The translations under genes were made by a program, and so were the position numbers. This document shows, in pieces, positions 7,941 to 18,200 of a DNA stretch of 24,482 nucleotides. Source of the stretch: Penium margaritaceum (Eukaryota > Streptophyta > Zygnematophyceae > Desmidiales > Peniaceae); the NCBI GenBank assembly GCA_023375785.1, contig SZWC01000540.1:16736-41217 (forward strand), in the 5' to 3' direction. Position 1 is the stretch's first letter, and each line of letters starts with the position of its first letter. The notes below the pieces were generated by a model, which searched no databases, was not told the DNA's origin, and saw only the letters and a program-made list of their open reading frames with translations.

Positions 7941-9127
7941 CTTGTCAACTGCACTGGCCAGTCCCGGCTGCAGCGTCAAGAGTAGCTTCTCCGTGCTGTC
8001 AAGACTCGCCTTTTTCTGCTTCTTCTCTGCTGCTTTGGTGGCCTTCACGTGCCAGATGGGGGGTTTTTGCAAGATGGTGCTAAAGAATGGCACCACAAGT
8101 GAGAGCGTAGGGTAATCCTGCCCACTGAGGTCCTCTGTGAAGCCCTTGAACGGCTTCAAAATTGCGTTCACCATCAACAGCAGCTCCCAACCCTGCCCAC
8201 TGGGAATCAGGGCAAGATCCCGGGACTGGAGCCACTCATCAAGCACCTCTTTTATTCTCACCACCCCCTCACACATGTCAAGCATGCTGTTCCATCTCGT
8301 GGGGGTGTCAAGGTGCAGGGAGAGGTAGTTGACACCGCGGGCCTGACAAGCGTTGATGAGCGACTGCTCACGCTTTGCAGACCTGCTCACATGATTCACT
8401 ATGTCTCGGGCCACCCGAAGGTGCTCCTCCACCTGCTCCACTGCAATCAAGTCTTTCACAGCCAGGTTGAGAATATGGCCCATGCATCGGATGTGGCCGT
8501 TCTTGTCAAACCTGTTGTTCTGGAGCACCAAAACGTTGTCCACCATTGAGTCGTTCACGCTGTCATTATCCATGGTCACACAGTAGATTTTGTCCCAAAG
8601 TCCCCACTCCTTCACAGCAGGAGCGAACAAGTCAAAGACAGTGGCGGCTGTGGCATCATCATTGCAAGACGGGAAAGCCAACGCCACACTTTGCATCTAC
8701 CAGTCGGCAATCCAGTGTGCCGTCACACCCAAATGTTTGTGATTGGCGTCAGATTTCCAACCATCGGTCGTGAAAGACACCCCTGAAACCACCGCCAAGA
8801 ACAACTTCCAGAGCTTCTAGCGAAACGCAGCAGCACCATTCTTCAACAGTCGCGTTAGTGTGATCCTACAAGGCAGGATAGCAAAAGGATTGCAGTGGAG
8901 GAAAGCTTGCCGTAACCAGAACGACTCGATGCTCAAGAAACTCTGGTTTTTATCCACAACATGCTTCCAGATGCAGCATAGGAAGTACTTCTTGTTGAAA
9001 ACCAGCCCCACACCAGCACACCACGTGCAACTTGCGTGTTTGTACCGTCCACCTCGGCTGCAGTGTCTGCGGCTGCCCTTGTTGCATTGAGGAGGCTGTG
9101 TTGAACGTCCAACGCCTTCAACTCCTT

Positions 9128-9289
9128 GTGCTTTTCCTTGTGCTCAAGCCGTAGATGTTTCCACATGCCAGACGTGTTGCTTTGGCTCAGCCCAAAGGTC
9201 CCCTTCAGTCCTGTGCGCGGGGGACAGAACGTGCACGCAGCCCGTGGCTCACCATTGATGACCACGTAGGTGAAAACCGTCCACACCAC
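9128..9289 (-). other. BED zinc finger of the hAT transposase
   Basis: The segment has the aromatic pair in VVWTVF, then CTFC (Cx2C), then MWKHLRLEH (Hx4H). These are the metal ligands and the W/F signature of BED fingers, which bind DNA in many hAT transposases. Basic residues precede it (DKRKAK). A TGA (9325-9323) lies just upstream in the same frame, and no ATG lies between that stop and the finger. Confidence 0.85.
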
Positions 9290-9420
9290 GGACGGCTTTG
9301 CTTTGCGCTTGTCCACCCGTCCTCACGTATTCAGCGTGGCCTGGATGAGTGTCCTGCCCGGCTTGGAGGCAGAGGTGCTGGGGGTCTGCTTCTGCATCTT
9401 CTGCACCTCTTGCTGTAGTC

Positions 9421-9480
9421 CCTGCTGCTGCTGCTGCTACTGGCCCTACTGCTGCTGCTGCTGTTGCTGCTGTTGCAGCA
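9421..9480 (-). repeat. CAG/CAA trinucleotide tract (polyglutamine, with two TAG codons)
   Basis: On the minus strand, in the BED frame, this reads Q-rich codons (CAG and CAA), then TAG, GGC, CAG, TAG and five CAGs. The two TAGs (9448-9446 and 9439-9437) sit where the run predicts CAG. The other frames read polyalanine or polyserine. Polyglutamine next to the frame of the BED domain makes this the likely coding frame. Confidence 0.7.
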
Positions 9481-9581
9481 CTGATGCTTGTGAGGTCGTT
9501 GGTGCTGCTGTGAGGGCCCGGCCGGGTGGCCGGGTCGAAGGCCCGGTGGTGCCTTAGAAAAATGTCCGAAAGTGAAAGCAC

Positions 9582-9867
9582 AACCTGTTATGAGACACTA
9601 AGGAGGATGTAGGCACACACTACCCGTGAAACCGTACGTGAAACCCTACGTAGACATGGGCAGAAAAATGTAAACTTTTGGATACACAGCCCTGGCCAAT
9701 GGGGGGGGGGAGACGGGCAATGAGGTACGGGCAAGCACAAAAAAGACTGGGGGGGGGGGGGTTCAGAGCCTCGATAATGGCACGTCACCTGTCAAGGTGG
9801 TGGATGTTGAACCGGACCCCAGCTTCATTCCCCCCCCCCCCTCCGGCTCCCGCTGCCACCCTAGTGG
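9582..9867. other. hAT 5' non-coding region with homopolymer G/C runs
   Basis: This lies between the presumed transposase start and the right subterminal cluster. It has runs of about 10-13 identical bases (G near 9701-9710 and 9751-9763, C near 9829-9841). I see no convincing coding frame. It presumably contains the transposase promoter, but I could not identify a credible TATA box. Confidence 0.45.
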
Positions 9868-9869
9868 GG

Positions 9870-9967
9870 AATCGCGATCCGACAACGTGGTCACCGCATC
9901 GCGAGTCGACTCCACGAAGATGAATCGGACTCGCGAGTCTCGACTCGGTCTCGGAATCGCAAGACTC
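9870..9967. repeat. Subterminal repeat cluster, right hAT end
   Basis: Motif copies are at 9870-9880 (AATCGCGATCC), 9898-9907 (ATCGCGAGTC), 9928-9939 (GACTCGCGAGTC, the same palindrome as at 5396) and 9955-9967 (AATCGCAAGACTC). Their spacing from the terminus resembles that of the left cluster. Confidence 0.8.
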
Positions 9968-10001
9968 AGACTCGAGACCTGGTTTTTGGTGTACAAGCTT
10001 A

Positions 10002-10009
10002 GGCCAGTT
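10002..10009. repeat. Right 8-bp target-site duplication of hAT (GGCCAGTT)
   Basis: Exact repeat of 5290-5297, next to the CTTA end of the hAT. Confidence 0.93.
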
Positions 10010-11003
10010 TTGCCGATGCACGCGTCCCCTTGGCGACAAACGGCTGCCGAGTTGATTTGCCAATGATGCATGGCTCACACACCGTCTCCTTGATTCCATC
10101 AAGGCCGCTGATTTGGAGACCCCGCAACACTTCCCTCTTAGCCATCTCCTTCACTGTTGATGGAGAAATGTGGCAGAGTCGGCGGTGCCATAGATCCAGG
10201 TCTCCTCTGTCCTTTGTTGGAAGATTGGCGGCGTTGGACTCCACCCGGCTGCTGAGGATCTTCGCGCGTAGCGGGTATAAGTCCTCCTCACTCTTGACAC
10301 GCGCAATCACCTCACCTTTTCCCTCTTTGCGGATGACGGCCTCCTTCTTTGTGAAGAGCACCTCAAGTCCCTTGTCGGTAAGGCAGCTGACGGAGAGCAG
10401 GTTTGCCCCAAAGTTAGGCACATGCAGCACATCGTACATTGTGCTCGTGACAGGTTTTCCATCCACAATTGACTCAATGCGGACGTTACCCTCACCGGCA
10501 GCCACCTCTATTTTTCCATTGGCCACCGTCATGCGTCTCTCCGAGGTGCCGTAGGTGACAAATGCCGCCCTGTTGCATTGCGCGTGGCGGCCTGATCCGG
10601 AGTCGATGACGGCAACTCCCGAATCCTTCAAGTTGGTGGAGTTGTACGCCATAAGGGCGTGCTCATCTTTCTTCCCGCCCCGCTGCGACCAATCTGTTTT
10701 CTTCTTGGGACAGTTGCGCGCGTAGTGGCCCTCCTTGCCGCAGTTGAAGCACTCCCCCTTCTTGTCACCCTTCTTGGTGCCCTGTTTGGCACCCTTCCAC
10801 TTGTCGCCTCGGCCTACACTTTGAGGATGAACTGTGTAAGCTGAAGTTGATGCCGCTGCACTCTCTTGACCGCCACGTCGCATCCACTTATTGCGCACGT
10901 ACTCAGCAACCTTCGGGTACTTCAGCTCGTCGAAAAGCCAGCCACCAAGGACTGTGATCATGGGACTCCAACTTTCCGGCAAGGCCAGAAGGAGGATCAT
11001 AGC
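10002..11003 (-). pseudogene. Copia gag C-terminus, zinc knuckle, protease and HHCC integrase N-domain
   Basis: An open frame of 333 codons downstream of the gag stop. Numbering from the Met at 11000: ILLLALPESW (end of the gag UBN2-type domain); a basic linker; a CCHC knuckle CFNCGKEGHYARNC (C84, C87, H92, C97) that binds RNA; the aspartic protease motif VIDSGSG (D133-S134-G135); the LHVPNFGANLLSV block; and the HHCC zinc domain of integrase (H272, H277, C308, C311) with GKSTRQPF. The frame is cut by the hAT at 10001, and its last codons are at the target site. The Met at 11000 is not a real start: the frame is continuous with gag upstream except for one stop. Confidence 0.92.
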
Positions 11004-11450
11004 TTACAACTGAGAGTCGACCTCCCAACCAGTGGCCACGCACTCCGCTGCGAGGGACTCAATCTGCTGCATGATCTCCATGATGTTGTCGCCTTCGTTG
11101 GCTCCGAGGGTGACGAGCCGTTTGAAGATGAAGAGCTGATTGGCAAGGTTGCTTGACTGGTAGATGGAGCAGAGTTTTGACCATGCGTCTGCAGCCAGGG
11201 TGCATCCTTGGATGTGCCCAAGTTGTGGTGGGCATAACGCGGACACAAGGAGCGCCTTTTTGATGCGCTTCTTGTATGCCTCCTTCACCTCAGCCGTTGC
11301 AGTCTCCGGCGGGGCAGTCTCATCACCTTTTACGAGCTCAAGCAGTCGCTTGTCGTCGAGGAAGACCTCAAACTGCCACCTCCACAAGGCAAAGCCTGCC
11401 CCATCACACTTAAGGACAGCGTGATTGCTCTCTTGCTCGCTGGTTGCCAT
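11004..11450 (-). pseudogene. Copia gag N-terminal region
   Basis: Nucleocapsid/capsid part of gag. The likely start is the ATG at 11450-11448 (MATSEQESN), about 50 nt downstream of the primer-binding site. Frames reaching further upstream overlap the PBS and LTR. The sequence shows the UBN2 pattern: ALWRWQFEVFLDDKRLLELV, then AADAWSKLCSIYQSSNLANQ, then IMEIMQQIESLAAEC. A single TAA stops the frame directly before AMILLLALPESW. The codon expected there in relatives is often Gln, so CAA to TAA is likely. No frameshift is needed to rejoin the two parts. Confidence 0.88.
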
Positions 11451-11501
11451 GTCTTGCTGTTGGAATCTTGAAATCAAGCTAGCTTTGAACCCCTTAGAGG
11501 C

Positions 11502-11516
11502 GTGGGCCCATAACCC
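11502..11516 (-). other. Primer-binding site, internal initiator-tRNA-Met (half-tRNA) type
   Basis: Two bases inside the 5' LTR, the minus strand reads GGGTTATGGGCCCAC. Its complement GTGGGCCCATAACCC is the anticodon stem-loop of eukaryotic initiator tRNA-Met (CAT anticodon within GGGCCCATAACCC), not the 3' acceptor end (which would give TGGTATCAGAGC in plants). This is the arrangement of Drosophila copia, where a cleaved 5' half of initiator tRNA-Met primes minus-strand synthesis. The match is 15 of 15 with my recollection of plant initiator tRNA. Confidence 0.8.
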
Positions 11517-11518
11517 TT

Positions 11519-12217
11519 TGTTGGCCTGAGGGTGAGTGTGCACCCTGGAGGGTCCCTAGCAGTGGCTGGTTCACACCACCAACTGTTTTTGGAGAGACTG
11601 AAACTATGGAGGCAACTGGTTCCAAGGATGGTAAAATCTGGTCAGAGAGTGAGGCAATAGTTTTGGCCTGAATTGACTGGCAATGAACACTTGATCAAGG
11701 CTCACAAGCAGTGGCATTTTATAGCCACTGATCTAAGCTTTCCAGAACACCAAAGCATGCCAGATTTGGAGCTTCCTAGTAGATTCTATGGCTTCTAGAG
11801 TGCTCCTTGGTAGGATATCCTTTCCCCACCTAGGAAGGCATCCCTTCCCTCCTCTAGAAGCTTCTGCCCCTTCCTAGATTCCTCAGCTTGCTTCTAGTAG
11901 GAGGGAAAGTGTCCAGAAGACCAAGACACCTCTAGATGCCTTGTAAGACAAGTCACCCCGTCTAGAAGGTGTGCCACCTTCCTGGACCGTCACGTGGCCT
12001 TCTAGACACTTAAAGAGTAACTCTAGAGGTTGAACTAGCTTCCTGGCATCTATTTTCCACCTCCCTTGAGGCAGGGCAGAATTTCATCTTGTGGGACTTG
12101 AACCCGGGCCCCTGCCTCTCTAGGTGAAAACCATTAACCACCAAGCCACTAAGGCTTGTCTCTTTGGTGTTCCTTTTTGGAGTCACTCCTGCCATGGTGA
12201 GGAGCATTATTCCAACA
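11519..12217 (-). repeat. 5' LTR of the copia element
   Basis: 699 bp, TG...CA, the partner of 3370-4068. It carries the TATA box (11717-11723), so transcription would start about 490 nt into the LTR and leave about 200 nt of R-U5. The tRNA-like segment is at 12094-12148. It has about 28 substitutions relative to the 3' LTR. Confidence 0.95.
11717..11723 (-). promoter_or_regulatory. TATA box of the copia 5' LTR
   Basis: On the sense (minus) strand the LTR reads GGCTATAAAATGCC. TATAAAA is conserved in the other LTR at 3568-3574. Its position, about 200 nt before the LTR end, fits a U3 promoter. Confidence 0.6.
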
Positions 12218-12222
12218 ATTCC
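12218..12222. repeat. Right target-site duplication of copia element (ATTCC)
   Basis: ATTCC follows the LTR terminus CCAACA. It matches GTTCC at 3365-3369 in four of five positions and the empty-site copy at 29-33 in all five. Confidence 0.75.
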
Positions 12223-12263
12223 AGTGAACGCACCCACGTGCAACAAATAAACAAAAACCGACC
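12223..12263. other. Block X, right part
   Basis: It continues block X after the copia insertion and matches window positions 34-75 (CAACAAATAAACAAAAACCG is shared). Satellite similarity begins at TGGTGTCAAAGGGAGAAAC, which aligns with the monomer segment TGGTCAGAGGGAGAGAC. Confidence 0.7.
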
Positions 12264-15200
12264 TGGTGTCAAAGGGAGAAACCTTTTGCTATTTATTGAC
12301 TAGCGAGTGCAAAGACCTTCAACAAGAAATGGCACAGTGTGGCTATCATGCACAATGACCAACCAGATTAGGCATGTGCCACTTACCATGACCAAATAAC
12401 TTTACTATGTGTGCACAACATTGACAACCCATAATATGGATCACGAATTGTCAGAGGGAGGACACAATAGTTTAGGAATACTAGAGAGTAACTAGCAAGT
12501 AAAACAACCTTCAATCAGAAGTAGCACGGTGTGGCTACCATGCACAATGACCGACCAAAGTAGGCATATGTACTGCCTTTGAGCAAAGAAATCTGTTGTG
12601 TGTGGTCAACGTTGACAACTCATAATACAAGTCATAAATGGTCAGAGGGGGAAAAAATGAGTTGGGAACACCAGGTATCAACTAAAAAGCACAACAACAT
12701 TCAATACGTTGTCGCACGGTGTGGATACCATGCACTTTGACCAAGCAAATTAGGCACATGTCACTGACCATGACCAAAGAAGGTCACAATGTGTGGGAAA
12801 CTTTGACAACTCATAACACCAGTCGCAAATGGTCAAAGTGGAAGATAATGGTTTCTGAATAAAAGTGATGGACTAGCAAGTATAAATACCTTCAATCTCT
12901 AGTGGCACTGTGTGGCTACAGTGCACAGTGACTAATCAAAGTATGCATATATCAGTGTATGACCAGATTAATTCACTTCATGTGGTCAATGTTGACAACT
13001 CACAACACGAGTCACAAATAGTCAGGGGGGGGGTAACAATGGTTTGGGAAGACTAGCTATCAACTAGAAAGCACAAAGCCCTTTGATACGTAGTGACACG
13101 GCGTGGTAACCATGTACAGTGACAAACCAAAGTAGGCACATGTCACTAACCATAACCAAACAAATTTGACAGTGGGTGGTCAACGTTGAAAACTCATAAC
13201 ACGAGTCACAAATGGTCAGAGGGGGAAACAATGGGTTGGGAACACTAGATATCAACTAGCAAGTACAAAGTCCTTCAACGAGCAGTAGCACGGTGTGGCT
13301 AGCGTGCACCGTGACAAAGCAAAGAATGCATACGTCACTGGCTATGACCAAGAAGTCCACTATGTGTGGTCAGCATTGACAACTCACAACACGAGTCACA
13401 AATAGTCAGAGGGAGAGACAATAGTATGGGAACCCTATGTATAGACTATGAAGGACAAAGAACTTCAATACGCAGTGGCACGGTGTGACGAATGTGCACA
13501 CCAAACAACCAAACTAGGCATATGTCACTGACCATGACCAAATAATCTTGATATGGGTGGTCAACGTTCACCAACCACAACACGGGTCACAAACGGTCAG
13601 AGGGGAAAACAATGGTATGAGAATGTCAGTTCTCAACTAGCAAATAAAATGACCTTCAATCAGTAGTAGCACGGTGTGGCTACCATGCACAATGACCGAC
13701 CAAAGTAGGCATATGTACTGCCTTTGACCAAACAAATGCGCTGTGTGTGGTCAACGTTGACAACTCATAATATGAGTCATAAATGGTCAGAGGGGAAAAC
13801 AATCGGTTGGGAACACCATGTATCAACTAAAAAGCACAAGGACCTTCAATAAGTTGTGGCACGGTGTGGATACCATGCACGCTGACCAACCAAAGTAGGC
13901 ACATGTAACTGACCATGACCAAAGAAAGTCACCATGTATGGTAAACTTTGACAACTCATAACACGAGTCACAAATGGTCAGAGTGGAAGATGATGGTTTC
14001 TGAATATAAGTCATGGACTAGCAAGTATAAATAACTTCAATCTCTAGTGGCACAGTGTGGCTACAGTGCACAGTGACTAACCAAGATATGCATATGTCAA
14101 TGACCATGCCCAAATTATTTGACTTCATGTGGTCAAGGTTGACAGCTCACAGCACGAGTCACAGATAGTCAGAGGGGATAACAATTGTTTGGGAAGACTA
14201 GCTATCAACTAGAAGCACAAAGACCTTCGATACGTAGTGACACTTCGTGGTAGCCATGTACAGTGACAAACAAAAGTAGGCATATGTCACTACCCATGAG
14301 CAAAAGAATTTCACATTGTGTGGTCAACGTTGGAAACTCATAACACGGGTCACAAATGGTCAGATGGGGAAACAATGGGTTGGGAACACTAGTTTTAAAC
14401 TAGCAAGTACAAAGTCTGTCAACAAGCAGTGGCACGGTATGGCTAGCATGCACAGTGACCAACCAAAGGATGCATACGTCACTGACTATAACCAAAGAAG
14501 TCCACTATGTGTGGTCAACATTGACAACCCATAACACGAGTCACAAATGGTGAGAGGGAGAGACAATGGTTTGGGGCCCTATGTATCGACTAGAAACGAC
14601 AAAGAACTTCAATATGTAGTGGCACGGTGGAGCGAATATGCACACCAAATAACCAAACTAGGCATATGTCACTGACCATGACCAAAGAATTTCAATATGG
14701 GTGATCAGTTCACCAACCATAACACGAGTCAGAAACGGTTAGAGTTGGAAACAATGGTCTGGGAATTTCAGTTCTCAACTAGCAACTACAACGACCTTCA
14801 ATCAGAAGTAGCACGGTGTGGCTACCATGCACAATGACCGACCAAAACAGGCATATGTACTGCCTTTCACCAAAAAATCCGCTGTGTGTTGTCAGCATTG
14901 ACAACTCATAATAAGAGTCACAAATGATCAGAAGGGGAAACAATGGTTTGGGACCACCAGGTATCAACCAGCAAGCACAATGACCTTCAATGAGTTGTAG
15001 CACGGTATGGATATCATGCACGATGACAAACCAAAGTATGCATATGTCACTGACCATGACCAAAGGATGTCACAATGTGTGGTAAACTTTGACAGCTCAT
15101 ATCACGAGTCACAAATGGTCTGAAAGGAAGATAATGGTTTCTGAATACTAGTTATCGACTAGCAAGCATAAATACCCTCAATATGTAGTGGCACAGTGTG

Positions 15201-18200
15201 GCTATGATGCACAGTGACCAACCAAAGAATGCATACGTCACTAACCATGACCAAAGAACTTCACTTCATGTGGTCAAGGTTGACAACTCACAACACGAGT
15301 CACAAATAGTCAGAGGGGGTAAAAATGGGTTGGGAAGACTAGCTATCAAGTAGAAAGCACAAAGACCTTCAATACATAGTGACACGGCGTGGTAACCAGG
15401 TACAGTGACAAAGCAAAGTAGGCATATGTCACTAACCATGACCGAACGAATTTCACAGTGTGTTGTAAATGTTGATAACTCATAACACGAGTCACAAATG
15501 GTCAGAGGGTGAAACTATTGGTTGGGAACACTAGTTATGGACTAGCAAGTACAAAGACCTTCAACAAGCAGTGGCACAGTGTGGCTGGTATGCGCAGTGA
15601 CCAAGTCAAGGATGCATGCGTCACTGGCTAGAATCGAAGAAGTCCACTATGTGTGGTCAGCATTGACAAATCACAACACGAGTCACAGATAGTCACAGGG
15701 AGAGACAATGGTTTGGGAACCCTATGCATCGACTAGACAGGACAACGAACTTCAATACATAGTGGCATGGTGTGGGTAATATGCACACCAAACAATCAAA
15801 CTAGGCATATGTCACTGACCATGACCAAATGATTTCAATATGGGTGGTCAACGTTCACCAACCATAACACGAGTCACAAACGGTCAGAGGGGGAAACAAT
15901 GGTATGGGAGTGTCAGTTCTGGACTAGCAAGTAAACCGATGTTCCATCAGTAGTAGCAGGGTGTGGCTACCATGCACAATGACCAACCAAAAAAGGCATA
16001 TGTACTGCCTTTGACCAAAGAAATCCACTGTGCGTGGTCAACGTTGACAACTCATAATACGAGTCTCAAGTGGTCAGAGGGGAAAACAATGGGTTGGGAC
16101 CACCAGGTATCAACTAAAAAGCACAATGACATTCAATAAGTTGTGGCACGGTGTGGATACCAAGCACGATGACCAACCAAAGTAGGCACATGTAACTGAC
16201 CATGACCAAAGAAAGTCACCATGTGTGGTAAACTTTGCCAACTCATAACCTGAGTCACAAATGGTCAGAGTGGAAGATCATGGTTTCTGAAGACATGTTA
16301 TGGACTAGCAAGTACAAATACCTTCAATCTGTAGTGGCACAGTGTGGCTACAGTGCACAGTGACTAACAAAAGTATGCATATGTCAGTATACATGATCAA
16401 TGTTTTCACTTCATGTGGTCAATGCTGACAACTCACAACACAAGTCACAGATTGTCAGAGGTGGTAACACTGGGTTGCGAAGACTAGCTATGAACTAGAA
16501 AGCACAAAGACCTTCAATACATAGTGACACGGCATGGTAACCATGTACAGTGACAAACCAAAGTAGGTATATGTCACTAACCATGACCAAAAGAATTTCA
16601 CTGTGTGTGGTCAATGTTAATAACTCATAACACGAGTCACAAATGGTCAGAGGGGAAAACTATGGACTGGTAACAGTAGTTATCAACTAGCAAGTACAAA
16701 AACCGTCAACAAGCAGTGGCACCGTGTCGCTAGTGTGCACACAGACCAACCAAACGATGCATACGTCACTGACTATGACCAAATAAGTCCACTGTGTGTG
16801 GTCAACATTGAAAACTCATAATACGAGTCACAGATGGTCAGAGGGAGAGACAATGGTTTGGGAACCCCATGTACTGACTAGGAAGGACAACAAACTTCAA
16901 TATGTCATGGTACGGTGTGGCTAACATGCACAAAAAACAACCAAACTAGGCATATGTCACTTACCACAACCAAATAATTTCAATGTGGGTGCTCAATGTT
17001 CACCAACCATAACACGAGTCACAAACGGTCAAGGGGGAAACAATTGTTTGGGAATATCAGTTTTCAACTAGCAAGTAAAACAACCTCCTATCAGTAGTAT
17101 CAAGGTGTGAGTACCATGCACAATGACCGGCAAAAGTAAGCATATATACTGCCTTTGACCAAAGAAATCCACTGTGTGTGGTCAACGTTGACAACTCATA
17201 ATACGAGTCACAAATGGTCAGAGGGGAAAACAACGGGTTGGGAACACCAGGTATCAACTAAAAAGCACAAGAATCTTCAATAAGTTGTGGCACGGTGTGG
17301 ATACCATGCACGAAGACCGACCAAAGTAGGCACATGACACTGACCATGACCAAAGAAAGTCACCATGTGTGGTAAACTTTGACAGCTCATAACACGAGTC
17401 ACAAATGGTCAGAGTTGAAGGTTATGGTTTCCGAATACAAGTCATGGACTAGCAAGCATAAAAACCTTCAATCTTTAGTGGCATGGTGTGGCTACAATGC
17501 ACAACGACTATACAAAGTATGCATATGTCAGTGACCATGACCAAATAGTTTTATTTCATGTGTTCAATGTTGACAACTCACTACACGAGTCACAGATAGT
17601 CAGAGGGGGTAACAATGGTTTGGGAAGACTAGGTATCAACTAGAAAGCACAAAGACCTTCAATACGTAGTGACATGGCGTGGTAACCATGTACGGTGACA
17701 AACCAAAGTAGGCATATGTCACTAACCATGACCCAAAGAATTTCACAGTGTGTGGTCAACTAAAATAATAACACGAGTAGAAAATGGTCAGAGAGGGAAA
17801 CAATGGGTTGGGAACACTAGTTATCAAGTAGCAAGTACAAAGTCCTTCAACAAGCAGTGGCACAGTGTGGCTAGCGTGCACGGTGACCAACCAAAGGATG
17901 CATACGTCACTCACTATGATCGAAGAAGTCCACTATGTGTGGTCAACATTGACAACTCATAACACGAGTCACAAATGGTTAGAGGGAGAGACAATGGTTT
18001 GTGACCCTATGTATTGACTAGAAAGGACAAAGAACTTCAATACGTAGTGGCATGGTGTGGCAAAAACTCACACCAAAGAACCAAACTAGGCATGACCAAA
18101 TAACTTCAATATGGGTGGTAAACGTTCACCAACTATAACACGAGTCACAAACGGTCAGAGTGGGAAACAATGGTCTGGGAATTTCAGTTCTCAACTAGCA

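Larger units (their letters stand above)
6639..9557 (-). pseudogene. hAT transposase (Q-rich N-terminus, BED finger, RNase-H core, hATC, acidic tail)
   Basis: Cut-and-paste transposase of the hAT superfamily, decayed. In the sense direction: a Gln-rich N-terminus; a BED zinc finger; a linker reading FLSIESFWLRQAFLHCNPF; a first catalytic Asp in FTTDGW (8765-8763); GVTAHWI; a second Asp in CVTMDND (about 8570); the CMGHILNL CxxH motif (about 8480); the TPTRWNSML block (about 8300); two introns; an Ala-rich linker; the hATC dimerisation block (7154-6957); and a D/E/S-rich tail. In-frame stops: TAG at 9448-9446, 9439-9437, 8819-8817, 8699-8697 and 7301-7299; TGA at 9325-9323 and 6728-6726. A frameshift lies between about 9058 and 9011. 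The true start is not certain: ATG at about 9386 is the first in frame, and a TAA (or splice acceptor TTTTTCTAAG) bounds the frame near 9557. Confidence 0.88.
5298..10001 (-). mobile_element. hAT DNA transposon inserted in copia integrase
   Basis: A 4,704-bp element with imperfect terminal repeats: TAAGGGTGTAACC at the left and, on the minus strand, TAAGCTTGTACACC at the right. It has an 8-bp target duplication. Subterminal TCGCGA-rich repeats lie at both ends. A transposase with BED, core and hATC blocks is encoded on the minus strand. The transposase is broken, and its 3' end is present twice. Both ends look intact, so the copy might still be mobilised in trans, but that is inference. Confidence 0.93.
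3370..12217 (-). mobile_element. Ty1/copia LTR retrotransposon, RT-deleted and interrupted by a hAT element
   Basis: The element runs from TGTTGG (3370) to CCAACA (12217), is oriented on the minus strand and carries two 699-bp LTRs. Excluding the hAT insertion and its duplicated target it is about 4.1 kb, short for an autonomous copia element (about 5 kb). The sense order is: 5' LTR (12217-11519), PBS, gag, zinc knuckle, protease, HHCC domain, [hAT], integrase core, integrase C-terminus, hinge, first residues of RT, polypurine tract, 3' LTR (4068-3370). Integrase before RT is diagnostic of Ty1/copia. The RT core and RNase H are missing, gag has one in-frame stop and pol has two frameshifts, so this copy cannot be autonomous. 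Confidence 0.95.

Noticed and set aside
9249..9581. Alanine-rich frame (about 110 codons) as the transposase N-terminus
   Set aside because: It is in another frame from the BED domain. The CAG tract read in the BED frame gives polyglutamine and continues into SASKPGRTLIQATLNT and the finger, a better fit.
9701..9841. Homopolymer G and C runs
   Set aside because: Likely slippage-prone or error-prone tracts. No regular G4 pattern of four short G-runs with loops is evident.
3237..12245. Block X as a short LTR: TGTTG at 3237 after a purine run, CAACA at 12241-12245, about 156 bp without copia
   Set aside because: The inverted ends are suggestive, but there is no target duplication, no partner LTR, and non-satellite sequence continues past CAACA. 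Not enough to call.
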